A stretch of DNA of 64,000 nt from Hygrocybe punicea (GCA_963556145.1 OY744461.1:7140891-7204890); one strand, 5' to 3'; positions 36,076 to 48,606 are shown, numbered from the stretch's first letter. Notes: a model not told the origin generated them from the sequence alone. Numbers and translations are program-made.

Positions 36076-37130
36076 TCAGTGCGGAATTCGGTCATCAAGA
36101 TGGCACTGCCTCTCTGCATGGGCGCGCTCCTCCAGTACCGCCTTGAGCTTCTGTGCCAGCCCCAGTGTCAGCTGCAGCAACCCGTCTGCGGTGCAGAATC
36201 GATATGAGGGCATGGCTTGATAGGTTTCTGGGAGGATCTGCCTACGTGTGAGTGGCGATGCCAGAGAAAAGAGGGCGGAGGTGGTCTCTATCTTAGGAGG
36301 AGCGGGAAAAACGTCACCTTGCCATCATCAACAAGGACGGAAGCTACAATGTCATCTGGGTCACCGATCCGTCCTAGAGCAGGAATATTGCGGCCGTCTG
36401 CTTGGGAGGTACGAAACCACGGGCCAGTAAAAGTGAATCTCAGCTCAGTCAAGGTTGTCCGCGACGATGCAACGACACATTCGCACCGTGAATGTGCATC
36501 CATCCATGTTGGGTCTGCACGGCCCTATTAATCTGTACTTCATCCACGGCCTCCGTCAGGCCAGCTTTGATCGCTGCGTGCAGAACGTCCCTGAATGCTC
36601 CTATAATAATCCACCGACCGACAAGCAAAGAAAATTCGCCGCCGCCGCCATAGTCAAACTTCAATCAAGCACGAAATATAAACCGAAAACTGACGATTTT
36701 CCATAAAGTCATTGAGCCCTGCCTCTTGGTCCGTCCCGCCAGCAGCAACAGCAGGAAGCCAGCCAATAATCGTGCACGAATCTGGCGTAGGTGGTGACGC
36801 AGGAAGGAAGGATATCGCAAACGCCGGGAGTGTAGTTGAGAGTGGTGTTGGTGGACGGATGAGGTGGTAGAACAAGTCGGGACGGATGGGGTCCGCAAAT
36901 GAGGTTTCGTCAGCGTCGGAGGTGTACAAGCGATGTCGGAGAGCTAGGGTTGTTCGGAAGGAATTAATATTGGTGCGAGGCCTGATATTTTGGTTGACAA
37001 CGAAGTGACGCCAATGAAAAGACGCCAATGGGCTCCAGCTCACTGGCAATCTTGGTGCATTTCGAACGCCAGAGTAGAATAATCCGTAGCGAGCAGCATG
37101 ACGGCGAACGGTGAACACGTTCCCTCGCAT
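36076..37130 (-). CDS. Conserved fungal protein, function unknown
   Basis: Reading leftward, MRGNVFTVRRHAARYGLFYS (a basic N-terminus that could be a mitochondrial leader) is followed by FADPIRPDLFYHLIRPPTPL, TIIGWLPAVAAGG, EAGLNDFMENRQF, an intron, FRDVLHAAIKAGLTEAVDEV, GRIGDPDDIVASVLVDDGKV and ETYQAMPSYRFCTADGLLQL, to a stop at 36076. The order and spacing look like a conserved fungal family that I know only as hypothetical. I do not assign a reaction. At least three introns are needed. Confidence 0.65.
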
Positions 37131-37184
37131 GAACTTGAACGCTGTATAAGTGTCGCAAGGGGAAATAAAATAATAATTATTGTC

Positions 37185-39131
37185 CTAATATCTCTCAATA
37201 GAACTCATAAGAGTTTCTCGCTCCTTCCTCCCTTCATCGTCAAGGTCATCTGTACTGGGTAGCTCCATAATCGTATCCACCCACGCAAGAGCCCACGCCC
37301 CATTCCCAGCCTTCGTCCCACCCAACACTTTTTTCTGCTGCGAATCAGGCAGGACCTCCCATCGACTTTTGGTAGGCTGCGTATCCTGGCGATCTATTAT
37401 TGAAGCAAGAAGAATTCAAACGAGGAAATTGGAGTTTAGACGAAAAATACACTCACAATGTACGATACCGCCATGGGGCTCATACACGCCCAACGGTAGG
37501 TGATCCGTCTCCTTCCCCACTTTTCTCCTCTTCCCCTTCCCAGTAACGCTATCCGCGCCCTCCCTGCTTGCCCCTAAGTCTTCGATTGGAAGCACCTCAT
37601 TTGAATCCTTCCCCTTGGCCCAGCCCTCCGTCAGCACGCCCCCGCACACCTTGAGTGTTTCTCGTCTGATCTTCGTCCACTCCTCCCCAGCCTCTACCGT
37701 CCGCTGTGCGGCGATCAACATCCAGTTCTCCTCATTCAGCCCATCACGATTCAGCATCGATTTCCGTACCGCGTTCAGCGGGCCGTCACTATACGGACCC
37801 CACCCTGAACCGCCGAAGATTGTCGTCGGGCCCCCGGCACGATAGATGCCCGTTGCGCTGCCCCGGTCTGTTTTGTTTTGCGCGTTCGCCCCGGCTTTGG
37901 CGGCGGCTGCAAGGGCGGCTGCTTCGCTCGAATACATCTGAGGATCGGGCAGTTCACCCACGGGGTCGCCTGCTTTCAAGCCCTTGGCGGTGATTTCTTC
38001 GAGAGACCTTTCTTCGAAGTAGTCATCTTCGACCCACTTTCCGTCTGCATTAAAATATGCATTGTGATGTGTGTAGTTTACTTTGAAACAGTATGTGACG
38101 TACCCAATATCATTTTGGCTCCATGTAATTTGTACGCGCTCCTTGCGGTGATCAGGGTAACGCTCCTCGTGCGTAGGTGGGAACCGAGCTTCCCTGCTTC
38201 GATGAGATACTCTTTCTCTGGCTGTGTGGCGTTGAGCTTGAGTGCCAAAAGATTGCGCCGAAAGTAGTAGAGAGAATCGCGAAAGCCAGATGTACGGGCC
38301 GCGTCTATGGCGAGCATGTATTGGCGTTGTGGGTGACGGTTTGGGAGAGTAAATGTTGCAGCTTTGAACCGCCGACCTTGACGAAGTGGAAATTGTCAGC
38401 CATGAATAAAATAGCAAGGAGGGGGTTGGCTCACCTCCGAGTAAATTGCCATACGCATCCATCTTAGTGTCACCCTTTGGGTCATCTTCGGTGACGAACT
38501 CGTCGTTTTCGATGATGTACACTTTACCCTGAATCTTCCTGAACGGCTTTCCTCCACCTAGTGGCACTTCCTTTTCCTCTTCCTCTACAGCTCCTTCCTT
38601 TCCACCTTCAAGATCCCCTCTATCTCCTTGGCCCTCCTCGTCTGGGCGACCAGGCAGGCGAATGGTCAGCGGCCCGCCTCTTGCACCCCGTCCTCGTCCC
38701 CGTGGTTTCCCAGACCCACGGGGTCGTCCCCTCGCCCGCGGTGTACCTGTGCCCATGCTCAACCCTCGACTTCTGCCCCGAGGCCTACCCCTACCTCGGG
38801 TCAGTGCCAGACCAGACGCGCCACCTTCGCCACCATCCTCGCCATCCTGAGCGATCCCGGCCTCCTCGCCCTCGTCTACATCATTTGTGTCCCCCGATAC
38901 GCTTTCGGAGGCAATATCTGCGAGGGAGCGCTCGCCGTCATCGCCTTGGGTGGTCTGATCTGCGACGTCGTCAAGCTGACCCTCGGAGAGCTCGCCTTCC
39001 TCTGATTCTGCACGATCTAGGTCTGCGTCCTCGGATGGGGTGGGCGCGTGGCGCAAGGGGCTGGCGCTGGCGGCCGCACCTCTGCCTAGTAGCCGGGGCT
39101 TGATGATGATTTTGGGGCCGGGGGATTTCAT
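37185..39131 (-). CDS. NPL6: RSC7/NPL6-type chromatin-remodelling subunit
   Basis: Four exons (39131-38435, 38376-38104, 38044-37457, 37393-37185) join in phase to 588 residues. The N-terminus MKSPGPKIIIKPRLLGRGAA is followed by an acidic stretch and AT-hook-like GRGRPRGR repeats, then the RSC7/SWP82 domain: YIIENDEFVTEDDPKGDTKM, then DAYGNLLGG, RRFKAATFTLPNRHPQRQYM, DSLYYFRRNLLALKLNATQ and SVTLITARSAYKLHGAKMIL. RSC7 is an accessory subunit of RSC/SWI-SNF remodellers in the nucleus. An uninterrupted frame of 571 codons also runs through two introns, but skipping it in favour of the spliced form restores the conserved domain. Confidence 0.88.
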
Positions 39132-39638
39132 ATATGGAGATCGTGCGTGTAGAGCTCAATACAAAGGGAACAACGAAATGTCAGCTGGTGTCCAGGTAAT
39201 GACGGGAACAGGCTCGTTCATTCGAGTGGACCCCTAAAGATCATAAAACAATCTACATACATCCTTGCAAAGCTAGCTAGAGCATTGCAGCCGAGACGTG
39301 CAACAAAATTTAGAAATTGTGATTTCAGTTGGCTGCATCCCTTGTAATAATATTCATGAATTCAACGACGGTGCGCGTCAAAAAACATTTATACAGAACG
39401 TTATGAGACAATTTCGCGACCTAACGGTGATTCCCAACCACCAATATTTGGGGCTCCAAAGTACGAGCACGAACGAGGAACCCAGCAGCGAATAAGTAGA
39501 ATGCGGATCACATCATCCATTCATCAGCGACAATTTCAACGACATCCTTGTCGTACGAGCCCGGTAGCGAGTCCACCGTTCCCGTTTACTCTGCGGAAAC
39601 TGGTGTTCAGGAACGGTGCAGGGTAAAGTAGAGGTGGA

Positions 39639-39719
39639 TTACGCACTGGAACGAGCTCTCATCTTTCTGCGTTTACGTCTGAGTCTGCGGGACCTCTTTT
39701 TCTTCCACTTATCTCTCAT
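39639..39719 (-). CDS. RPL41: 60S ribosomal protein eL41
   Basis: A 26-codon gene reading MRDKWKKKRSRRLRRKRRKM, then RARSSA and stop. This is the extremely basic single helix of eL41, normally about 25 residues, which sits at the subunit interface of the ribosome. An acceptor-like CAACAG lies one base before the ATG with a CTAAT branch-like motif ahead of it, so a 5'-leader intron is likely. Usual eL41 ends RSK; here the last residues differ unless a further intron at GTGCGT is used. Confidence 0.85.
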   Translation of the reverse strand: MRDKWKKKRSRRLRRKRRKMRARSSA

Positions 39720-40079
39720 GCTGTTGAGGGATTAGCAGGAAGTTGCAGCCCTGCAAAAGAAAGTACACACATTTGAAGCGATGGGAAGACTTGGTTGGAA
39801 GACGACTCAAGATTGGGTAACGGCTTTTAGTAGTGCTGTACAGTTGTTACGTAATCGTCTACCACGATATGAAGTCATGTGATTACAGGGTCGGAATAAC
39901 GTCACTTAAGGGGTCCGCATAAACATTTCGATGGGTATACAAATTCTATATCCTCCATGAAGCATACATGATGCATGAGCGGCAGTAGTGGATACATGGA
40001 TTATATGTTCAGCGTGCTGAACTTGGGTGTCAGTTTCCGGTCAATATGTTTCGTCGACCACATACCATCACTTCGCGCT

Positions 40080-40353
40080 CTAGATCAAGGCAGCCAAAAC
40101 GCCAGCGCAGGCTCCGAGAATCATTCCATCTGCACGTAATCCAGATGCACTGCTAGAGGAGGAGGACGCTGACGCTGCCGCTGCCGCTGCCGAGGCCGTT
40201 GTAGCGGGCGCGGAACTACTAGTGGTAGCAAAGGACGTGGATGATGAGGACATGGGCGAGGGGATGTATATGCCCTACTAACCTGCCACCACCATATTGG
40301 GCGTTGACTGCAACGAAGGCGAGTACCAAAGAAAGGGCGAGTGAGAACTTCAT
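40080..40353 (-). CDS. Small secreted Ala/Ser-rich protein A, GPI-like
   Basis: Two exons (40353-40283 and 40218-40080) give 69 residues. MKFSLALSLVLAFVAVNAQ is a signal peptide. The mature part is YGGG followed by an Ala/Ser tract and ends SGLRADGMILGACAGVLAAL, a hydrophobic C-terminus like a GPI-attachment signal. A paralogue with identical exon structure lies 430 bp upstream on the same strand. Probably a cell-surface or wall protein (inference). Confidence 0.75.
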
Positions 40354-40785
40354 GATGGGTGTTGTTGTTGAGTGGTGGTGGGTAAATGGACTGGGTTATA
40401 AGGGAATTGCTTGGCGTGGACACCGCCTGTTGCCTTGTTCCTGTGGTAAAAATAGGACAAAATCAATCATGAAAAATCATGAAAGCAGCGCCTTAGTTGC
40501 AAAGGTGAATTAACAATTATTATGTAATTACTAGATTTGAGAGGGGAATGTCACGTCACACTTCGGCCTCGGTGTTGCGCTGCGGCGCAGCACTGTCAAA
40601 CGTCAAATGTTCACCTTTCAGTTTAACTGCCACCCGTCAACGGATATACTATGGGTAAAGACGGAAATGAAATTGAGTATGCCCAGATACAGATTATAAG
40701 CCAACGTAAAGTGGAACTTGTCCAGCAAGTTCGGTAGTTGTCCCATGCCGTCCGACTGCATCCTCAACATCTACAAGTCTTTCAT

Positions 40786-41092
40786 TCAGGCCAATGCTGC
40801 CAATGCTCCCGCACAAGCTCCAACAAGAAGTACACCGTTGACAGCCAACCCAGAAGCACCGCTACTTGAGCCAGAAGTGGCGGAACTTGCTGCAGCGGTA
40901 GCGGCTGCTGCTGCCGCAGAGCTGGCGGGCTTTGAAGAAGCCGCTGCAGAAGAGGCGGGTTCGCTGTGAAACGCAGGTATGTAAAAAGGCGAAGGAGAGC
41001 CAAGATGATCAGGGTACTCACGGGTCTCCGTATTGAGCGGTGACGGCGGTGACGGCGAGTGCCAAGAATATGGTTGCGAATGAGAATCTCAT
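40786..41092 (-). CDS. Small secreted Ala/Ser-rich protein B, GPI-like
   Basis: Two exons (41092-41022 and 40963-40786) give 82 residues. MRFSFATIFLALAVTAVTAQ is a signal peptide, followed by YGDPEPASSAAASSKPA, an Ala/Ser tract and a hydrophobic end ASGLAVNGVLLVGACAGALA. First exons of both paralogues are 71 bp, and the intron falls at the same place, so they arose by tandem duplication. The role is unknown. The Ala/Ser tract may be O-mannosylated (inference). Confidence 0.75.
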
Positions 41093-41443
41093 GATGATGA
41101 ATACTGCGTGTGTTTGACGTTAAGAACAGCGAGTGATGAAGGTGGTGAATGAATAAACAATAGAGAGATCCAAATTTTCGAACAAGCCTTTTTAAATAGA
41201 GAAAGGGTGGTGACGCCACGCCCTGTTCCTATAGCTACCGGCCACCCTTGATCCATCTCTGAATGATGACAATCACAATATCAATGTGCAAAATAATACC
41301 CACCTTTTGACCATATGGTTCCAACATTTCGTTAATCAACTCATAGGGGCTCCTGAAACTCCGATCGTTACGCGTTACGATAGGGACTCGGCCTGTTGGA
41401 GGGGTGTTGTTCATGAAATGGAATACAACAAAAGTTTATTTCT

Positions 41444-41870
41444 GGGATTATTCTATTTGGCTCCCCCGGGTGAACCCAACTTCCCACGCACCCCATGCCT
41501 TATATTAAGTTATAAGGTGATAGCTATGTAAAATAATTTTGACTAATCAATTTTAACTCAAGTTCTACTGGTGATAAAATGACTGAAAAATTATCTCTAT
41601 GGACTAAGACATGCAAAAACTAATTCTTGTCAAATTTTGTTTAGTTGGTGTTTGGATATAGGCATCACTTCCAGATAAGTTCTTTATTTCTAAGCAACTA
41701 TTCAATCAAAGCAAAGCCTTATTTTTCTATGAACACCAGAAGTGTAAAGTTACTCATCTAAGATTTTCTATGATTTTATCACCAACAGGACTTTAATTAA
41801 AACTGATTCATTCACTTACCACTATATAAGGTAAGGGGTGTGTGGGAAGTTGGGTGAAATAGAATTACCC
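41444..41870. mobile_element. 427-bp MITE with 8-bp target duplication
   Basis: Terminal inverted repeats: the left end GGGATTATTCTATTT plus CCCAACTTCCCACGCACCCC matches the reverse complement of the right end (GGGTAATTCTATTT, CACCCAACTTCCCACACACC). An inner pair (CTGGTGATAAAAT left, ATTTTATCACCAAC right) extends the inverted arms to about 140 bp. TTATTTCT flanks the element on both sides (41436-41443 and 41871-41878). It has no coding capacity. The 8-bp duplication is what hAT-type and some other transposases leave; the mobilising family is inferred only. Confidence 0.85.
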
Positions 41871-41952
41871 TTATTTCTGTATAATATTATGAATCACCCA
41901 TATTTACGTGTTGTTTGGCGACCTCTTTGTTCCTTCGACTGCAGCTGCTGCT

Positions 41953-44117
41953 ATGAGTAGAAACAACGTTCGCGGGCCAGCGTCAGCCTTGACCGAGTTT
42001 CTTAGGGTGAGTTCTCCCTAACAAAGTTTCAAACCCACTTACATATTCACATTCAATCAAGGAATCAGGAATTACACCCACGACAATCGCTCGTCGCGTT
42101 GCTACAGCCCAACCTCGCGCTGTCGCCGGTCCGAGTAATTTAGGGCGAAACACCGTCGTACAGAGCGACGCGCAGGAAAATGGTGGAGAAGAGACTGCAA
42201 GCCCTCGTCGTCGAACTAGAACCGCTGCAGCAAGTCTCTCCGAATACCGCTCTCGCTTGATCTAACCCTTTTATGTATCCCAGGCGTCGGGGTACGTTTC
42301 CGACGAACTAGATGAGCCCGATCAAGAAGAACCCGCGAAGAAAAAGCGTAAGGCAGCCGACATGAAAATGAAAGCCAAAAAGATGGGAAAGGCAAAGAAA
42401 AAGTCAACGAGTGACGAAGATGAGGACGACGACGCGTACACCGCTTTGTCCAAGTCTTTGTGGACCAATGGTTCGTCGAAACCCTCCGTCGGGAGTTTTG
42501 AGGATTGCGCCAAGTGTGGGAAGCAATTCACTGTGGTGAGTAACACCAAGTTAAAATTGTGATCCAAAACCCCTTACAGCAGTATAGACCAAGTACACTA
42601 TCCCTGCCAACCCTGGTCCCGGCTTTCTTTGCCACCTGTGCGCAAAGTCTTCGGGCATGGATCCCTTCAAGAAAGCACCGCCACCGAGGAAACGCAAAGC
42701 GCCCGCTGATAAACGCACCGTCGTGAACTTCGAGGAGAAACGGTTCCCAAGTTTAGTTGCATTGTGCATCCAGGTATAGTTGATGTTGGCCCCCTCCACT
42801 GTTATGACATGTTCTCTTCCCAGATCATCAGTCGACATATTGATGACGTTGAGGCGCTTGGTGGAATCGGAGCTATCAACATGGATCATATTTCCAAGGC
42901 AATCTCAAAGAATAGATGTTTGTATGTGCAATCCAATGTTACATTTCTTGTGATGAATCTCTGACGACTTTGACAGAACTGCCGAAAATGCCCCCCTGTT
43001 CTATGATGCCCAGAATGTCAACCTCACCTTCTATGATGCTACTAGTACGTTTCCCTCTTATTGATACTGTACTTCATTGATTCACTACAGAATTGGAGTC
43101 TCCCGCCCTTCGCACACTGGCTCTTCTCAACCCCAATTTAACTTCGCTTCGTATCGATTTCTGCGGTTGCTTAGACAATGCCGCGATTTCTGCATGGCGC
43201 ACTTCACTTCCAAGCTTGACACGACTTGAGCTCCTCGGACCTTTCCTCGTCCGTGTCCCGGCATGGAAATCTTTCTTCGAATCTCATCCTCGGCTCGAAG
43301 GATTCCTCATCACACAAAGTCCAAGATTTGATCTGGAATGCATGGAATCACTCATTGTAAACTGCAAAGGTCTCAAGGAGCTCCGTCTAAAGGAAATCGG
43401 CAAGATGGAGGATGGGTTTGTGGACTTTTTGAAACAATCGAAGAGCGGGTTGACGTACCTGGACCTTTCGTATCCCGGCGCGTCGTTGAGCGAGGAAGCT
43501 CTGGTTGAGGTATTGGAAGCTGTCGGACCCACTCTGAACCACCTCGATTTATCCAAGCATGAACTTATCACCGACTCGTTCTTGCAAGAAGGGATCAAGC
43601 CGCACGTTCGGGTCCTGACATGCCTAACGCTGACTCACCTGACTGAACTCACTGACGAGGGGGTTGCGGAATTTTTCGACACCTGGGCGGATGTGCCGAA
43701 GCCCAAGAAAGCCAATCCACCCTTGACGTCGCTCGACCTTTCGCGGAATTTCAATCTCTCCACCAACGCCCTCAATTCTATCCTCACTCATTCTGGCGTC
43801 GCTCTTCACAACCTCAATATCAACGGTTGGATGGCGACATCAGAAGATGCATTGAGTGAAATTGCGAAATCCGCCAAGAAGTTGAGGATATTGGATGTGG
43901 GGTGGTGTCGGGAAGTGAACGATTTTACTATCAAAGATGTGATGGAGGAATGCGAGCGGATAAAGGAGGTTAAAGCGTGGGGGTGTAATCGGTTGACGGT
44001 GAGTTGTCCACGGAAGGTGAGAATTTCTTTGTGTTTGATTCTTATCATCATGTTGAATATGTGGTATCTCAGAGAGGCGTTAACATATACGGCATTGAGG
44101 CGCACACAGCTCTCTGA
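41953..44117 (+). CDS. RAD7: DNA repair protein RAD7
   Basis: Exons from MSRNNVRGPASALTEFLR (41953-42006, then from 42062) encode a basic disordered N-terminus, a nuclear-signal-like KKKRKAADMKMKAKKMGKAK, a four-Cys zinc finger (CAKCGKQF .. FLCHLCAKS) and leucine-rich repeats (SLRIDFCGCLDNAAISAW, LTYLDLSYPGASLSEEAL, TSLDLSRNFNLSTNALNS), ending RGVNIYGIEAHTAL. This is the RAD7 layout. RAD7 works with RAD16 and Elongin C in global-genome nucleotide excision repair, recognising UV lesions in silent chromatin. The last exon joins at PRK|RGVNIY across the intron near 44017-44073. Confidence 0.9.
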
Positions 44118-44730
44118 TAATGGATGGTTTTTCTTTTTGGTTGGCTTGTGAAAGCAAAAAAAAAAATTGGGGCAAAGGCAAGAGACTATATGAACCTAGC
44201 CCTGTAACCCCCACTCAATCAGTAATTGTCATAATCAATCTTCATCAACAAGATTAGCTTAACGCTGAAAGTTTGCGTGCTTGATCCTGTCAAATCTTCG
44301 TTCAGAGACTAGACACGGAATTCACGTACGTTAGGACGGGAGTGGCGGGCTGCATTGACGAGAAAAATGAGTGTAAGAGGCGGTTTTTGTGGAGGGAAAG
44401 TAGGAGACGAACTGCGATGAATATTCGCAACCGTTGTGTGACATGGACGTTATGCGCAATTTGAAGTGTATTTCTACGCAGCCCAACCCGGATGAACGTT
44501 ATTTACCGAGTTTGAAACGTCTTTTTGTGCAGTAAATCATAAGAACTGCGTTTGCAGTTGCCATGGTCGCGGAACGGAAGGTCATCGCCCTCGGTCACGG
44601 TCGTCCGTTGATAATGAAATAATTTGAAACCAATATGAAATAATATTATAATTTGAAACTACGGGCACACCGAGTCACGTGTTCTGAACTGACATCAGAC
44701 CTGGTTGCGGCATGAACAGCCAGAGCAGTC
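44118..44730. other. Intergenic region between RAD7 and AVL9
   Basis: Contains an AT-rich direct repeat (AATATGAAATAAT / AATTTGAAAC words near 44620-44660). No gene is seen. It presumably holds the RAD7 terminator and the AVL9 promoter. Confidence 0.5.
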
Positions 44731-47700
44731 ATGTCCTCCGAGTCCACCTCACTGTCCTGGCCACATCAATCTCACCCAAATCTTGAGCAGGAAGACGAGC
44801 GAGACGACGCCGACACAGCTTCACAACGCTCAATTTCTCTCGAGTCCATGGATTCTCCTCCACTTCAAGTTGGACATACCTTCAAATCAATACCTCTCTT
44901 GCCCACTCAGAACTCCGCGACCCTATCGAAGCGGGAATCCCACCCCTACACCCTTGATACCGACTTGAGTTCAGAAAATGATGACATGAGTCTCTACACG
45001 AACGACATGGGGACTCATGAGACGCCAGACACTTCGGCTGCGCCATCTGTTGCTGGCAGAGAGTCTCCTTCAGTCTATGATGCAGATTTCTCACCATCCA
45101 AGTTCAAGGGATTTCCGCCTTCGATTCTCCAGAACTCAGTACCCCAGTCTGCTATATTCAACATCCTTCCGGTTTCCATTCATGACCAATCGAAACCATC
45201 CGCTCTGGCTCACACATCATCAGTGGACACCCCTCCTCGATCCCCACAAATTCCGGTTCTCAGAAATGCGAAGCGGCGACCCATCCCGTCGTTGTCACCC
45301 AAATCACCTTCCGCTCGCAAGCGACCCCCTCTTTCACCTACCCCGGACGCGATACCGTCACATTTCGACCCCAGAGAACTACCATCGTCCAATTACAATG
45401 ACTCAAACGTTCCTTCTCAGCCTAAATACTCTCCAGTACACCCCGTGATGGAACGTGAATCTATCCACTCTTTTGCGTCTAGTTCGTCCCACCCAAAGAA
45501 AATTAGGCCCGAGTCTATGCTGCTTGATGCCCCAGACGGGCCTATAGTGCTTGGACTCGCTTTGATTAATTCCAATCATCTGGTACGTTGTTTTATGTTT
45601 CTCGTCTGAAAATTTGAACTGGAAACGGTTCAGGTCGGCCCTAAAATCGGATACTCGAGAGGTGAAATTCTTGATGACGGAGAAATTTCAAGAATGCTCC
45701 CCTTTCTTGCCCTTCCAGATGCTCCCCACTCAGTAAGTCCGCTTTGGAATTTTCTCATTTATTTTTGCTCAACCCTGTCCTTGTAGAGTGTAGAAGATTA
45801 TTCTTATTTTCATCTCGTTCCCTCACGACCGAATCCAACGACCATTTTTTGCATTTCGTGAGTTACCGCACGGATTTGCACCACGGTTTGTCGTGATATA
45901 TAATGTTCTGTAGATGTAGCCGAAAATTTGCATTGGACTCATTGCCAGCGGAGGGTCAAGATGTAACTCACTCGACTGTACAGAAAGCCGTTGTTGTACT
46001 GGCATCGAAACCGGTATTCGGTCCAATACGGTTAGCTTTCTCCGTCCAGGTGATTATCTCAAACTGACATTTTGTATAGTGATAAACTTGGCGTCGTTAC
46101 CCGTGCTTTGTTCAACCAGAGGTAAATTTGGAAGCGCCGTTGAATGTAACCTCTAAAATTTGTTACCAGAGATTTTACGGAAACCGATATTCTCGAAGAT
46201 TTCGGTGCCTCCCTGGAGCCTTCATTAAGGACTCATCTTACCGAAAGTGGTCTTTACATGGGTATGGACTGACCACATTCTTGGCTATGGCATATTTACA
46301 CAACTATCACATCTGTTACAGGCACAAGCATGTATGTGATATACTTTGCCGTTAGGAAATCCAGCTGAGAGTATTACAGCCGAGAACTGGTTCATACTTT
46401 CCGACAACGAACCCTCATCCTCCTAAAAGCATTGATACTCCAGAAAAGGGTAAATCAATATATGGTGTACTCAGCATTTTGTAATCTGATGCCTGCCGTA
46501 CAGATAATGTTTTACGGCCAAACTGTAGAGCGTCTCTGCACATTCCAGTACTCTCTAGTTTCCTTGGTGCCGGGTTTGTTTTTTAGAAATGGTCTTGAGA
46601 CTCGCTGATGCTTATTGGTTACCACCTAGGTCTGTTGCAGACTCTAGATGATTGTGGTTCTCCCCCTCTCGCAGTCCGTGCACCGACTCTATCTCGCCCA
46701 ACATCATTGCGCACTTCGGACCGTAAGAGTATGCTGGCATACCTGGGCTTACCTCTGGACATCTTTGGAAAGGTAGGTTCCCTACGCTTTAGTTTTTAAA
46801 AAGAGTTCTAAAGGAGGACTACGATGAAAATCAAGGACGCTTTTTTCCAACCATATCTACCTTTGCAGCAGCTGGGCATTCTCTGTGAGACGAAAAGCTG
46901 GTTGTGCGGCAGCACGAATCTGATTGTGCCCGAGCAGAGAGAATTCGATCTTCTTGTGAATGTAAGCATATATATATACATATCTTATACACAAGTGGCG
47001 TAACGGTGAAACGTCCCTTTCAGATAGAAACCGGTTCTATCGAATTTCGTGATGTCATGTTGGAACGCACGGCTGGGCTTACAGCAGCAGATAGGAAATG
47101 GATGGACGATATCGTGCGGGATGTCAATGTCGGATGGAATAGCGATGACCCTACGCGACCAATAAATATGCAGTATGTTATTTACACCGAAACGTCTTGA
47201 TATCTTATTAACCAGCGTAGTTTCAAAGGCAGCGACGACTATCTGCGAGCCAAGGTATGATATTTATTCCAACTTCACGAACCAACCGATATTTCTCCGC
47301 AAAGCTGTTTAGTTCGAGGAATACATATCTGCAGCGCTGGCGTCAGTCAGATACCGGGACTTCGTCGCAAAAGGAGAGAAGAACGAGATCCCTTCAGGTT
47401 CGTTTTCATTCTGGCCTACCGAGAGGCTGTACTCATTCTACCGATATGTACAGTCGGTGATGCCGATTCCATGGAGGATTTTAATCCGTTATGGATGCAT
47501 GAATTCAAGAAGACAAATGCATACGAAGTCTGGGAACAGACGACGGACCCACTCTTATTCGACATCGTTGAACCGCGGTCAGCATTCTGCACTTTCGTGA
47601 GGGATTCATTTCCTGATTTTTTGTTTTACATGTGGAATGCAGGCACCCCTGTAACGAAAAGCCATCCGTTGTCGCCGATTTCGGGCTTCGACTTCAAGAA

Positions 47701-48264
47701 GGAATCCAGGAGTTGAAGCTGGATCAACAGCTGGCACCAACCCGCAATGTTATCTCCCAATCACTTAATGCCGGTTCGACGAACTTTCTGAAAGCCATGG
47801 AGGGCGTTGGCCGCTGGGCACGCAATGTTACCTACAATACTGCTCCATTGAATGAAGCTCCCCCATCCAGCCTTTCCACGTCAAGTATTTCACCTGTCGA
47901 CACTGGCAAGGCAGTTGGAGTGCCGAAAGAGCCAGCTGACATTTACACGACGAAGCCTGTCTCTCCCTTACGACAACATTCGTCATTACAACGTTCTTCT
48001 CGACCATCATCGGACATTGCAACCACAGAGAGCAAAACGACACCATCACTTTCCGGATGGGGAAGTATCAGATCTTTCTGGACTGCGACGCCATCTCTGC
48101 TGTGGAGCAGCAAGAATCCTGGTACTGGTTCTGCAATTACAAATACTGTCCCTGTCCCCGCCCCTGTCACAAGTTCTGATGTGGTTTCTAGTCCCGTTGC
48201 CAATGTCTTCCCACCATTGGATGAAAAATGGGCTTCCTCTACCGCGACAGGAGTTGCGGTGTGA
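44731..48264 (+). CDS. AVL9: AVL9-type DENN-domain protein
   Basis: Exon 1 (from MSSESTSLSWPHQSHPNLEQ) is a long Ser/Pro-rich N-terminal extension ending in IVLGLALINSNHL. Many small exons follow with VGPKIGYSRGEILDDGEISR, EDYSYFHLVPSRPNPTTIF, VQKAVVVLASKPVFGPIR, DKLGVVTRALFNQRDF, LRTHLTESGLYMG, GLTAADRKWMDDIVRDVN and EDFNPLWMHEFKKTNAYEVW, then a Ser/Thr-rich tail ending SSTATGVAV. This order matches AVL9, a DENN-family protein needed for exocytic transport from the Golgi to the plasma membrane in yeast. About a dozen short introns interrupt it. Confidence 0.88.
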
Positions 48265-48606
48265 GTATTCGAACATGTTCCATCGTGAAAGGCAGTTTGG
48301 CATCAGGGTTGGTGGGGAGAGGTGTCACAATTGAATCATATCCACTGTTTTTCTGTAGCCAAAATGATCACTGTAGCAATGGTTTTATGATATCCCTATA
48401 AACTCAAGTCGCCGTACAGATAGATATTTCATATATCTTTGAGATGAACGCGTGACGGGTTGCTGTACATCACGTGATTGAACGCGCTGCGCGAAAAAGG
48501 CTGCCCTAAGGTCGAAGGTTGAATTTCTGTTTTTGAGATTGGCCGTGACCGTGTTGCTCGTTGATTTGTTCACTGACGCTGACATTGCTCTCTCACAGTT
48601 ACAGTT
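48265..48606. other. Intergenic region
   Basis: 342-bp gap between AVL9 and the next gene on the same strand. No repeat or RNA gene is recognised. Confidence 0.5.

Noticed and set aside
37416..39131. RSC7 as a single uninterrupted 571-codon exon
   Set aside because: That frame reads through introns at 38377-38434 and 38045-38103 and scrambles the conserved domain. The spliced version restores it and extends the C-terminus to 37185.
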